This document shows, piece after piece, positions 1 to 5,694 of a DNA stretch of 6,170 bases. The stretch lies in NCBI GenBank assembly GCA_000715635.1, contig KL569176.1, forward strand, positions 11,039 to 17,208, written 5' to 3'. The stretch's first letter is position 1, and each line of letters begins with the position of its first letter. This DNA comes from Streptomyces violaceus (GTDB lineage Bacteria > Actinomycetota > Actinomycetes > Streptomycetales > Streptomycetaceae). A program made the position numbers and the translations under genes. The notes below the pieces were generated by a model. That model made no database searches and was not told the origin of the DNA. It was given only the letters and a program-made list of their open reading frames with translations.

Positions 1-193
1 AGCCCGCGGGCACACCGCACTGCCCGCCGTACTGGGCGACACGGACGGCGCCGCCCGTGCCGTGGTAGCGGCGTACGACGGCGTCACCACGCAACTGCTG
101 CTGGACCGGGACGTCGAGCACGCCCGCGCCTGGCTGAAGCAACTGCTCACGGCCCTGCTGACCGACGGCAGCGGCACCCCCGATCAGCACTGA
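1..193 (+). CDS. TetR-family regulator, C-terminal fragment (5' end outside window)
   Basis: An open frame enters from the left edge (first complete codon at base 2) and ends at TGA 191-193, leaving 63 residues. The fragment is alanine- and leucine-rich, with two helix-like stretches, one around AAYDGVTTQLLLDRD and one around ARAWLKQLLTALL, and a short polar tail ending DQH. This resembles the last dimerisation helices of TetR regulators, which often end in an arginine/leucine-rich helix and a loose tail. The DNA-binding domain lies outside the window, so the call rests on the C-terminus alone. The stop codon overlaps the ribosome-binding site of the following flavoenzyme gene, so the two are very probably cotranscribed, which suggests this regulator controls that enzyme. 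Another all-helical regulator cannot be excluded. Confidence 0.6.
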   Translation, partial: ARGHTALPAVLGDTDGAARAVVAAYDGVTTQLLLDRDVEHARAWLKQLLTALLTDGSGTPDQH

Positions 194-200
194 GGAAGGG
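193..200 (+). promoter_or_regulatory. Ribosome-binding site overlapping the upstream stop codon
   Basis: AGGAAGGG lies 10 nt before the ATG at 211, and its first A is the last base of the upstream TGA. The arrangement fixes the flavoenzyme start and supports coupling of its translation to the preceding regulator gene. Confidence 0.6.
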
Positions 201-210
201 AACGGTCGCC

Positions 211-1884
211 ATGGATGCCGACGTCATCGTCGTAGGAGCGGGCCTCGCCGGCCTGGTCGCGGCACACGAGCTGACCAGCAAGGGCCGCAGGGTCGCCCTG
301 GTCGACCAGGAGAACGCCGCCAACCTCGGGGGACAGGCCTTCTGGTCCTTCGGCGGGCTGTTCCTCGTCGACTCGCCGCAGCAGCGGCGCCTGGGCATCA
401 AGGACTCCTTCGACCTCGCCTGGAGCGACTGGCGGGGCAGCGCCGGCTTCGACCGGCTGGAGGACGAGGACTCCTGGGCCGTGCGCTGGGCGCGCGCCTA
501 CGTCGAGTTCGCCGCCGGGGAGAAGCGGTCCTGGCTGGACGGGCACGGCATCACGTTCCTGCCCACCGTCGGCTGGGCCGAGCGCGGCGACCTCACGGCG
601 CACGGGCACGGCAACACCGTGCCCCGCTTCCACATCGCCTGGGGCACCGGCACCGGCGTGGTCGAACCGTTCGTCCGCTACGCCAAGCAGGCCGCCCGCG
701 ACGGCCTGCTCACCTTCCACCACCGCCACCGCGTCGACGAACTGGTCGTCGAGAACGGCACCGCCCGGGGCGTACGCGGCACGGTCCTGGCCGACGACTC
801 CTCACCCCGCGGTGTCGCCTCCAACCGCGACCCGGTCGGCGAGTTCGAACTCACCGCCCAGGCCGTCATCGTCACCAGCGGCGGCATCGGCGCGAACCAC
901 GACATCGTCCGCCGCCACTGGCCCGAGCGCCTCGGCACCCCGCCGCAGGAGATGGTCACCGGCGTCCCCGCCTACGTCGACGGGCGGATGCTCGACATCA
1001 GCGCCGAGGCGGGCGTACGGCTGGTCAACCGCGACCGCATGTGGCACTACACCGAGGGCCTCCAGAACTGGGACCCGATCTGGCCCGGCCACGGCATCCG
1101 CATCCTGCCCGGGCCGTCCTCGATGTGGTTCGACGCCCTCGGCCGCCGCCTGCCCGGGCCCTGCCTGCCCGGCTACGACACCCTCGGCACCCTGAAGCAC
1201 CTGCGCACCACCGAGGACATCGCCGGGTACGACCACTCCTGGTTCATCCTCACCCAGAAGATCATCGAGAAGGAGTTCGCCCTGTCGGGCTCCGAGCAGA
1301 ACCCCGACATCACCGCCAAGGACCGCGCCGGGTTCCTCAAGGAACGCATCCTCGGCAAGGGCGCGCCCGGACCGGTCGACGCGTTCCTGCGCAAGGGCGC
1401 CGACTTCGTGACCGCGCCCAGCGTCGAACAGCTCGTCGCGAAGATGAACGACCTCACCGACAAGCCGCTCCTCGACGCGGCCGGGATCAAGCGCCAGATC
1501 GAGGCGCGCGACCTGCAGATCGCCAACCCCTACGCCAAGGACGCCCAGGTGCAGGGCATCCGCAACGCCCGCCGCTACATCGGCGACCGCCTCGGCCGGG
1601 TCGCCACCCCGCACCGCATCCTCGACCCGGCGGCCGGGCCCCTGATCGGCGTCAAGCTGCACATCCTCACCCGCAAGACCCTCGGCGGCATCCAGACCGA
1701 CCTCGACTCCCGCGCCCTGGGGGCCGACGGCAAGCCGGTGGAGGGGCTGTACGCGGCCGGTGAGGTCGCCGGCTTCGGCGGCGGCGGTGTCCACGGCTAC
1801 AACGCCCTTGAGGGCACCTTCCTCGGCGGCTGCCTCTTCTCGGGGCGGGCGGCGGGCCGGGCGGCGGCGAAGCAGACCGCCTGA
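211..1884 (+). CDS. FAD-dependent dehydrogenase (FAD_binding_2; KstD/fumarate-reductase-like fold)
   Basis: This 557-aa protein is predicted to be a cytoplasmic flavoprotein that oxidises or reduces an unidentified substrate. The N-terminus has the dinucleotide-binding fold: VIVVGAGLAG with the glycine motif at residues 9-14, and an acidic residue (D32 in LVDQE) ending the second strand, where FAD ribose is normally bound. A second FAD-contact region near the C-terminus reads GLYAAGEVAG (about 512-521), followed by a glycine-rich turn and HGYNALEG (528-535). The middle (about 120-450) would be the capping/substrate domain. Length fits the FAD-binding dehydrogenase group related to 3-ketosteroid dehydrogenases and fumarate reductases. 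No signal peptide or haem motif is visible. The HGYNAL motif has alanine 532 where fumarate reductases carry arginine, and I see no YPG-type motif of ketosteroid dehydrogenases, so neither substrate is supported. It follows a TetR-like gene by 17 bp and is probably regulated by it. Confidence 0.85.
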   Translation: MDADVIVVGAGLAGLVAAHELTSKGRRVALVDQENAANLGGQAFWSFGGLFLVDSPQQRRLGIKDSFDLAWSDWRGSAGFDRLEDEDSWAVRWARAYVEFAAGEKRSWLDGHGITFLPTVGWAERGDLTAHGHGNTVPRFHIAWGTGTGVVEPFVRYAKQAARDGLLTFHHRHRVDELVVENGTARGVRGTVLADDSSPRGVASNRDPVGEFELTAQAVIVTSGGIGANHDIVRRHWPERLGTPPQEMVTGVPAYVDGRMLDISAEAGVRLVNRDRMWHYTEGLQNWDPIWPGHGIRILPGPSSMWFDALGRRLPGPCLPGYDTLGTLKHLRTTEDIAGYDHSWFILTQKIIEKEFALSGSEQNPDITAKDRAGFLKERILGKGAPGPVDAFLRKGADFVTAPSVEQLVAKMNDLTDKPLLDAAGIKRQIEARDLQIANPYAKDAQVQGIRNARRYIGDRLGRVATPHRILDPAAGPLIGVKLHILTRKTLGGIQTDLDSRALGADGKPVEGLYAAGEVAGFGGGGVHGYNALEGTFLGGCLFSGRAAGRAAAKQTA

Positions 1885-1900
1885 CGGGCTCGGGCCCGTC
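1883..1900. terminator. Hairpin between convergent genes, probable bidirectional terminator
   Basis: GACGGGC (1883-1889) and GCCCGTC (1894-1900) form a perfect 7-bp GC-rich stem with a 4-nt loop. The hairpin starts inside the stop codon of the flavoenzyme gene and ends 3 bp before the stop of the convergent DUF488 gene. It has no T-run, which is common for terminators in high-GC actinomycetes. The position between two converging genes supports a terminator for both strands. Confidence 0.6.
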
Positions 1901-1903
1901 TCC

Positions 1904-2254
1904 TCAGCCTTCGAAGAGACGGGCCAGTACCGTCGCGTGGCTCTGCTCCGGCGTCTTGGACGCGGTCAGCAGTGTCACGTCGCCCTCGCGGACCAGGTCC
2001 CGTACCCGGCCGAGGAGTTCGGTGGCCTCATCGCCCGTGAGTTCCGCCTCGTACCGCTCGGCGAACTCCTCGTAGGAGGCCTCGCCCGCGTGGTACCAGC
2101 GGCGCAGCTCCGTCGACGGGGTGATCGCCTTCGGCCACTCGTCCACCCGGGCCGCGTCCTTCGACAGTCCGCGCGGCCACAGCCGGTCGACCAGGACGCG
2201 CGTCCCGTCGTCCGGCTCGGGCGGATCGTAGACACGGCGGACGCGCACGCTCAT
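1904..2254 (-). CDS. DUF488 (YeaO-like) family protein
   Basis: This 116-aa soluble protein belongs to the DUF488/YeaO group, whose biochemical role is not established. Recognisable family landmarks are the N-terminal VRRVYDPP (about 5-12), VLVDRLWPRG (20-29), the LRRWYH segment (50-55) with a following acidic helix FAERYEAEL, and the C-terminal strand-helix TLLTASKTPEQSHATVL (94-110). The frame runs further upstream to an ATG at 2308, but that extension (MRPGLRSRQTRPSQKG) looks unlike the family. The ATG at 2254 has a good ribosome-binding site and gives the usual length of about 115 aa, so it is chosen. It lies downstream of a WhiB-like gene on the same strand, separated by 75 bp holding a hairpin, so it may have its own promoter or depend on read-through; no clear promoter is visible. 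Many family members read NHA near the end where this one has SHA. Confidence 0.85.
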   Translation of the reverse strand: MSVRVRRVYDPPEPDDGTRVLVDRLWPRGLSKDAARVDEWPKAITPSTELRRWYHAGEASYEEFAERYEAELTGDEATELLGRVRDLVREGDVTLLTASKTPEQSHATVLARLFEG

Positions 2255-2260
2255 GGCCAA

Positions 2261-2268
2261 CCCCTTCT
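2261..2268 (-). promoter_or_regulatory. Ribosome-binding site that sets the DUF488 start
   Basis: On the minus strand AGAAGGGG lies 6 nt before the ATG at 2254. It favours this start over the in-frame ATG at 2308. Confidence 0.6.
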
Positions 2269-2296
2269 GTGACGGACGGGTCTGCCGCGAGCGTAA

Positions 2297-2321
2297 CCCC
2301 GGCCGCACCGAACGGCCGGTG
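2297..2321 (-). terminator. Hairpin downstream of the WhiB-like gene
   Basis: CCGGCCG (2299-2305) pairs perfectly with CGGCCGG (2313-2319) around a 7-nt loop, and one further C-G pair (2297/2321) lies beyond a single mismatch. It begins 8 bp after the stop codon of the WhiB-like gene in transcription order, the expected place for a terminator. There is no T-run, so it may act weakly and allow some read-through into the DUF488 gene. Confidence 0.5.
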
Positions 2322-2329
2322 GACGGAGC

Positions 2330-2581
2330 TCAGCCGGAGCGGCGCCGGGCTGCCGCGCGCCGCTTCAGCGCACGCCGTTCCGTCTCGCTCGTGCCGCCCC
2401 ACACACCGATGGACTGCCCCGTGTCCATGGCCCATTGCAGGCACTCGTCCTGGACGGGGCAGCGTCGGCACACCGACTTGGCCTGCTCCGTCTGCAGCAG
2501 GGCGGGGCCCGTGGTGCCGATCGGGAAGAAGAGCTCGGGGTCCTCGTGCCGGCAGGCAGCGTGGTCTCGCCAGTTGTCCAT
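2330..2581 (-). CDS. WhiB-like (Wbl) iron-sulfur transcription factor
   Basis: This small (83-aa) actinobacterial regulator is expected to bind a [4Fe-4S] cluster and act with the RNA polymerase sigma subunit to tune gene expression, often in response to redox or nitric oxide. The four cluster cysteines are present: C10, C38, C41 and C47, spaced C-x27-C-x2-C-x5-C. They are followed by the GVWGG turn (59-63) and a basic tail (ERRALKRRAAARRR, 68-81) that would contact DNA. The segment DPELFFPIG (14-22) and the overall compact size resemble the WhiB1/WblE subgroup, but I do not assign a specific wbl name. The ATG at 2581 is chosen because AGGTGA sits 5 nt upstream and the resulting MDNWR start matches the subgroup. 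An in-frame ATG at 2596 would add five residues but lacks a ribosome-binding site. The upstream 102 bp hold a possible promoter. Confidence 0.92.
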   Translation of the reverse strand: MDNWRDHAACRHEDPELFFPIGTTGPALLQTEQAKSVCRRCPVQDECLQWAMDTGQSIGVWGGTSETERRALKRRAAARRRSG

Positions 2582-2586
2582 CGAAG

Positions 2587-2592
2587 TCACCT
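2587..2592 (-). promoter_or_regulatory. Ribosome-binding site that sets the WhiB-like start
   Basis: AGGTGA on the minus strand lies 5 nt upstream of ATG 2581. It would be inside the coding sequence if the ATG at 2596 were used, which argues for the shorter protein. Confidence 0.5.
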
Positions 2593-2621
2593 GCATCACA
2601 GTAGAAACGTGCCCGTTCGGA

Positions 2622-2650
2622 TGCTTACTCCTTTTCGGGTCACCTGTCGA
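2622..2650 (-). promoter_or_regulatory. Possible promoter of the WhiB-like gene
   Basis: On the minus strand TCGACA (2650-2645, five of six to TTGACA) is followed after exactly 17 nt by TAAGCA (2627-2622), a weak -10. Transcription would start near 2614, giving a leader of about 33 nt. The -10 is poor, so this is tentative. The short spacing from the upstream dehydrogenase gene does not exclude read-through. Confidence 0.35.
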
Positions 2651-2683
2651 TGCCTCGTGAAACAAATGCCGCCCGGATACCGG

Positions 2684-3901
2684 TCACTGCTCGCGCATGC
2701 CCCAGGGCGAGCCGTAGGCCGTCAGCAGGTCCAGGAACGGACCGGCCGGGAAGGCCTCCGGGCCGAGCACGCCCGTGCCGGACCAGGCGCCGGTGGCGAG
2801 GAGTTCGAGCGCGACGACCGGGTTGACGGCGGTCTGCCACACCACGGCCTGGCTGCCGTACTCCTTCATGGACCACTGGTTGTCGACCACGTGGTACAGG
2901 TACACCTCGCGCGGCTTCCCGTCCTTCACGCCCCGCACCCATGTGCCCGCACACGTCTTGCCGTGCATCCGCTCGCCCAGGGTCGCCGGGTCGGGCAGAC
3001 ACGCGGCGACCACGTCCCGGGGTGAGACCGCCACCGGGCCGTCCGGCCCCCGCACGGTCACCGGGTCGGTACGGTCCAGACCCAGCAGGTGCAGTGTCTT
3101 CAGCGTCTCGACGAACTCCCGGCCCAGGCCGTACTTGAAGGTGACCCGGCGTGCGTCGACCCAGCGCGGGACGAGCAGCACCTCCTCGTGCTCCACGTTG
3201 ACGCACTCGACCGGGCCGATGCCCTCGGGGAAGTCGAAGACCTCGGGCTCGCTGAAGGGCTCGGTGGTGAACCAGCCACGGTCGGTCTCGTAGACGACCG
3301 GGGGGTTGAGGCATTCCTCGATGGTGGTCCAGATACTGAACGAGGGCGCGAAGTCGTAGCCGTCGACGGTCAGGTTCGCGCCGTCGCGGATGCCGATCTC
3401 CTCGATCCGGTCGAAGAGTTCGTCGGCGGCATAGCGGGCGAAGACGTCCGACAAGCCCGGCTCCACCCCCATGCCGACGAGGGCCAGCACCCCCTCCTTC
3501 TCCCAGTCGGCCGTCTGTGCGAACTGCTCGTCGCCAAGCTTCACCCCGCACTCCGCGTACGGCCGGTCCTCGTGCGGGTGGGACAGCGACATCGCCATGT
3601 CGAGGTAGGTGGCGCCCGCGGCGCGGGCCGCGCGGAAGAGGGGCATCACGAAGCGGGGGTCGGTGGCGTTGAGCAGGACGTCGCAGCGGTGCCGTACCAG
3701 CAGGCGGGCCACCGCCGCCTCGTCGCCGGCGTCCACCTGTTCGGCGGTGAACCGCGCGTCGCCATCGAGCGCCGCGACCGCCGCCTCGGCCCGAGCCGGG
3801 GCGTAGTCGGCCACCACCATCGCCTCGAAGAACGGTCGCCGGGCCGCGATCCGGGTGATCGCGCCGCCCACACCGCCGGCGCCCACGAGCAGTACACGCA
3901 T
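2684..3901 (-). CDS. Saccharopine / carboxynorspermidine dehydrogenase-like NAD(P) oxidoreductase
   Basis: This 405-aa cytoplasmic enzyme belongs to the saccharopine dehydrogenase (Lys9-like) superfamily, whose members make or split a C-N bond between an amine and a carbonyl compound using NAD(P). Residues 1-13 (MRVLLVGAGGVGG) form the nucleotide-binding loop. D32 ends the second strand, a position that usually favours NAD over NADP. The Rossmann domain continues to NATDP (78-82). The central and C-terminal substrate domain includes LPDPATLG (302-309), GKT (314-316), YLYHVVDN (334-341) and EYGSQ (347-351), ending in a conserved-looking GSPWG. From memory this C-terminal pattern resembles carboxynorspermidine dehydrogenases at least as much as true saccharopine dehydrogenases, so the substrate is open. 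The ATG at 3901 has AAGGGAG 8 nt upstream. The gene is divergent from a TetR regulator, the usual arrangement for local repression. Confidence 0.85.
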   Translation of the reverse strand: MRVLLVGAGGVGGAITRIAARRPFFEAMVVADYAPARAEAAVAALDGDARFTAEQVDAGDEAAVARLLVRHRCDVLLNATDPRFVMPLFRAARAAGATYLDMAMSLSHPHEDRPYAECGVKLGDEQFAQTADWEKEGVLALVGMGVEPGLSDVFARYAADELFDRIEEIGIRDGANLTVDGYDFAPSFSIWTTIEECLNPPVVYETDRGWFTTEPFSEPEVFDFPEGIGPVECVNVEHEEVLLVPRWVDARRVTFKYGLGREFVETLKTLHLLGLDRTDPVTVRGPDGPVAVSPRDVVAACLPDPATLGERMHGKTCAGTWVRGVKDGKPREVYLYHVVDNQWSMKEYGSQAVVWQTAVNPVVALELLATGAWSGTGVLGPEAFPAGPFLDLLTAYGSPWGMREQ

Positions 3902-3909
3902 GACAGAAA

Positions 3910-3916
3910 CTCCCTT
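3910..3916 (-). promoter_or_regulatory. Ribosome-binding site of the saccharopine dehydrogenase-like gene
   Basis: AAGGGAG on the minus strand, preceded by a run of A, lies 8 nt before ATG 3901 and supports that start. Confidence 0.6.
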
Positions 3917-3947
3917 TTTGCGAAGAACGTGGCGGGCCCTTGAGGAG

Positions 3948-3977
3948 ATAGAACGCCGCCTTGTGTCTTAAGGTCAA
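3948..3977 (-). promoter_or_regulatory. Promoter of the saccharopine dehydrogenase-like gene
   Basis: On the minus strand TTGACC (3977-3972) and TTCTAT (3953-3948) are separated by 18 nt, matching a vegetative-type promoter with a strong -35 and a fair -10. The transcript would start near 3940, giving a leader of about 40 nt that contains the ribosome-binding site. Confidence 0.45.
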
Positions 3978-3987
3978 TGGCGTTGGC
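3952..3987. promoter_or_regulatory. Candidate operator region for the divergent TetR regulator
   Basis: Two overlapping symmetric elements lie here. The compact one, GTCAATGGCGTTGGC (3973-3987), is a 15-bp quasi-palindrome centred on 3980: five of seven pairs are Watson-Crick and the other two are G-T. It covers most of the -35 of the minus-strand gene. The wider one is AACGCC (3952-3957) and GGCGTT (3979-3984), a perfect 6-bp inverted repeat with 21 bp between, bracketing the spacer of the same promoter. The compact site is closer to the usual size of TetR-family operators. Binding here would block the dehydrogenase promoter and could also affect the regulator's own. I see no clear promoter for the plus-strand gene; TAAGGT (3969-3974) could be its -10 but has no matching -35. 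Confidence 0.4.
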
Positions 3988-3989
3988 AT

Positions 3990-3997
3990 AAGGAGAG
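3990..3997 (+). promoter_or_regulatory. Ribosome-binding site that supports the GTG start of the TetR gene
   Basis: AAGGAGAG lies 7 nt before the GTG at 4005. This strong match supports GTG as the start; the first in-frame ATG (4107) is about 100 bp later and would cut into the DNA-binding domain. Confidence 0.65.
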
Positions 3998-4004
3998 AGC
4001 CGTC

Positions 4005-4712
4005 GTGCCGAAGCCCGTGGTGCCCGAGGAGAAACGCCGCCGGCGCAGGCCCACCAAGAGCGGCACCGTGCTGTCCGAAGAGCTGATCGTCGAGACGGCG
4101 CTGCGCATGCTGCACGAACACGGCAGCGCGGGACTGACCGCCCGCAGGCTCGGCCTGGCCCTGGACGCCGACCCGAGTACCCTCTACCGGTACTTCCGGG
4201 GCATGGACGACCTGACGCTCGCCATCGGCGACGCGCTGATCGGGCAGGCGATGGGCGGCTGGGCGCCCACGGGGGAGTGGCGGGCGGACCTGCGGGCCGT
4301 CGGGCTGCGCATCCACGCCGCTTACGTGGCGCATCCGCAGGCGGCCGTGCTCACCGCCAGCCGTGTCTCGGGCCGGGCCCACGAACTCGCCGCCGACGAG
4401 GTGGTCCTGGACCTCCTGCGCACGGCGGGCTTCCCACTGCCGGACGCGGTGCGGGTCTACCACGCCTTCGTCGACACCACACTGGCCTTCGCCGCGCTCG
4501 ACGCCGCCTCGCTGGCGTTGCCCCGTGCCTCACTGCACGCGGACGAGGAGATGTGGCGCTCGACGTACGCCCGCCTGCCGGCCACCACCCATCCCCGCAT
4601 CGCGGAAGCGGCACCCCTGCTCGCCACCCGCATGCTGACCAGCGCCTATCCGACCGCCCTTGACATGTTGCTGCACAGCGCGGCGGCGCAGTTGGACAGT
4701 ATCGGGGAGTAG
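4005..4712 (+). CDS. TetR/AcrR-family transcriptional regulator
   Basis: This 235-aa one-component repressor binds DNA as a dimer and would release it on binding a small ligand. A very basic N-terminal extension (KRRRRRP, 10-16) precedes the TetR DNA-binding domain. Helix 1 runs about 24-39 (SEELIVETALRMLHEHG). The helix-turn-helix covers about 43-65, with GLTARRLGLALDADPSTLYRYF including the family's signature STLYRYF recognition segment. Residues about 75-235 are helical, alanine- and leucine-rich, and resemble the large ligand pocket of the TetR C-terminal class (TetR_C_1 type). It starts at GTG with a good ribosome-binding site. The gene is divergent from the dehydrogenase at 2684-3901 and shares 103 bp of control region with it, so that enzyme is the most likely target. 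It converges with the lysG-like gene, with only 11 bp between the stops. Confidence 0.9.
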   Translation: MPKPVVPEEKRRRRRPTKSGTVLSEELIVETALRMLHEHGSAGLTARRLGLALDADPSTLYRYFRGMDDLTLAIGDALIGQAMGGWAPTGEWRADLRAVGLRIHAAYVAHPQAAVLTASRVSGRAHELAADEVVLDLLRTAGFPLPDAVRVYHAFVDTTLAFAALDAASLALPRASLHADEEMWRSTYARLPATTHPRIAEAAPLLATRMLTSAYPTALDMLLHSAAAQLDSIGE

Positions 4713-4723
4713 GGCGGCACGCC

Positions 4724-5632
4724 TCAGCCGCGCAGCGCCTCCGCGGCGGTCGCCGGCACCGTCTCCGCGACCTGCGCCAGCGCCGGGGAGTCGAGCTTCC
4801 ACTGCTGCCAGTACAGGGGAACATCGACCGTCCGGCCCGGGGCGAGTCCGACGAGCCGGCCGGTGCGCAGCAGGGGGTCCGCCTGGGCCTCGGGCACCAG
4901 GCCCCAGCCCAGTCCGGCGGCCACGGCGTCGACGAATCCCTCCGAGGTCGGTACGTAGTGCCGCAGCGCGCTCGCGCCGCTCCGCCCCCGGGTGAGCCGG
5001 CGCACGAAGCCGTCCTGGAAGTCGTCCCTGCGGTCGAAGGTCACGACGGGCACGTCGAGGAGCACCTGCTCCAGGGGGCCGCCGAGGTGGCGTGCGGCGA
5101 AGTCCGGCGCGGCCACCGGGACGTAGCGCATCCGCCCGAGGGACCGCACCGAGCAGCCCGGAACGGCGTCCGGCGACGAGGTGACCGCGGCCATGACCAC
5201 CCCCTCCCGCAGCAGGGCCGCCGTGTGGTCCTCGTCCTCGCGGCGCAGTTCGAAGTAGAGCCGCAGTTCCTCGGGCACGCGCGTGAGCACCGCCAGGAAC
5301 CAGGTGGCCAGCGAGTCCGCGTTCACCGCCACCGAGACCCGGGTCGGCTCGCCCGTACCGCTCAGGCCCAGCTCCGCGTACGCGTCGCGCTCCAGCCGCG
5401 CCACCTGGCGGGCCAGCCGCACCAGCACCTCGCCCGACTCGGTGGGCCGCACCGGCTTGGTCCGCAGCAGCAGGACCCGTCCCGTGCGCTGCTCCAGCGC
5501 CTTCACGCGCTGGCTGATCGCCGACGGCGTCACATGCAGCGCGGCCGCCGCCGCGTCGAAGGTGCCCTCGTCCACGACCGCGAGCAGGGTCCGCACCTGA
5601 TCCAGAGGCAGGTCCGCCATCACCGAGTTCAT
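4724..5632 (-). CDS. lysG: LysR-family regulator of the LysG/ArgP type
   Basis: LysG/ArgP proteins sense intracellular lysine, arginine or histidine and activate the divergent amino-acid exporter gene. This one is 302 aa. The N-terminal winged helix-turn-helix covers about 10-70, with QVRTLLAVVDEGTFDAAA leading into HVTPSAISQRVKALE (33-47), a close match to the LysG/ArgP signature, and TESG (64-67) closing the wing. The remainder (about 95-295) is the ligand-binding domain of periplasmic-binding-protein shape. Start choice: ATG 5632 lies 11 nt after a possible -10 element and needs no ribosome-binding site if transcribed leaderlessly. ATG 5620 (MADLPLDQ, 298 aa) is nearer the family's usual start but also has no Shine-Dalgarno. 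The divergent lysE-like gene and the palindrome between them strongly support the LysG assignment over a generic LysR; lysine versus arginine cannot be told from sequence. Confidence 0.88.
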   Translation of the reverse strand: MNSVMADLPLDQVRTLLAVVDEGTFDAAAAALHVTPSAISQRVKALEQRTGRVLLLRTKPVRPTESGEVLVRLARQVARLERDAYAELGLSGTGEPTRVSVAVNADSLATWFLAVLTRVPEELRLYFELRREDEDHTAALLREGVVMAAVTSSPDAVPGCSVRSLGRMRYVPVAAPDFAARHLGGPLEQVLLDVPVVTFDRRDDFQDGFVRRLTRGRSGASALRHYVPTSEGFVDAVAAGLGWGLVPEAQADPLLRTGRLVGLAPGRTVDVPLYWQQWKLDSPALAQVAETVPATAAEALRG

Positions 5633-5638
5633 CACATG

Positions 5639-5666
5639 AGCTAACGATACGTAAGAATCTTTAGCT
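5639..5666. promoter_or_regulatory. Imperfect 28-bp palindrome, candidate LysG binding site
   Basis: AGCTAA (5639-5644) and TTAGCT (5661-5666) are perfect inverted arms. Between them GAT (5646-5648) pairs with ATC (5657-5659), C5650 with G5655 and T5652 with A5653, so 11 of 14 base pairs are symmetric around 5652/5653. This AT-rich island in very GC-rich DNA, between a LysR-type regulator and its presumed target, is the expected recognition site. It is centred about 50 bp upstream of the lysE start codon, abutting that gene's -35 area, and it covers the possible -10 of the regulator gene. That fits activation of the exporter and autoregulation of lysG. Confidence 0.6.
5644..5649 (-). promoter_or_regulatory. 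Possible -10 element of the lysG-like gene
   Basis: TATCGT on the minus strand (5649-5644) fits TANNNT and lies 11 nt before ATG 5632. Transcription would begin only a few bases from that ATG, consistent with a leaderless or near-leaderless message. No good -35 is visible, and the element sits inside the palindrome. Confidence 0.35.
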
Positions 5667-5694
5667 GTACCCGGGGCGGGTCCGTCCGTAGCGT
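5665..5694 (+). promoter_or_regulatory. Promoter of the lysE-like gene, placed for a leaderless transcript
   Basis: TAGCGT (5689-5694) is a good actinomycete-type -10, ending 7 nt before ATG 5702, so transcription should start at or beside the start codon. The matching -35 (CTGTAC, 5665-5670, 18-nt spacer) is poor, as expected for an activator-dependent promoter. The only purine stretch before the ATG, AAGG (5696-5699), is 2 nt away, too close to serve as a ribosome-binding site. Confidence 0.5.

Noticed and set aside
802..1794. 330-codon open frame antisense to the flavoenzyme gene
   Set aside because: It lies wholly inside a clear FAD-binding protein gene, its translation has no recognisable motif, and long antisense frames are expected at this GC content.
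2628..2635. AAAAGGAG on the minus strand upstream of the WhiB-like gene, a perfect-looking ribosome-binding site
   Set aside because: No ATG, GTG or TTG follows at a workable distance, and it falls in the spacer of the proposed promoter, so it is probably not transcribed.
2586..2646. Direct repeat GTCACCTG at 2586-2593 and 2639-2646
   Set aside because: Two 8-bp copies 53 bp apart are not enough to claim a regulatory repeat; one copy is explained by the ribosome-binding site of the WhiB-like gene.
3089..3943. 284-codon plus-strand frame opposite the dehydrogenase gene
   Set aside because: It mirrors the real minus-strand gene, is rich in Arg, Gly, Val and His, and crosses the divergent promoter region without a ribosome-binding site or family signature.
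2640..4463. 607-codon open frame on the minus strand, partly overlapping the dehydrogenase and opposing the TetR gene
   Set aside because: Its translation is arginine-, glycine- and proline-rich low-complexity sequence with no family motifs, and it overlaps two well-supported genes. It reflects the scarcity of stop codons in GC-rich DNA.
4713..4731. Possible terminator between the convergent TetR and lysG-like genes (GCGGC and GCCGC arms)
   Set aside because: The stem is only 5 bp with an 8-nt loop and runs into the lysG coding end. Such short GC repeats occur by chance throughout this sequence.
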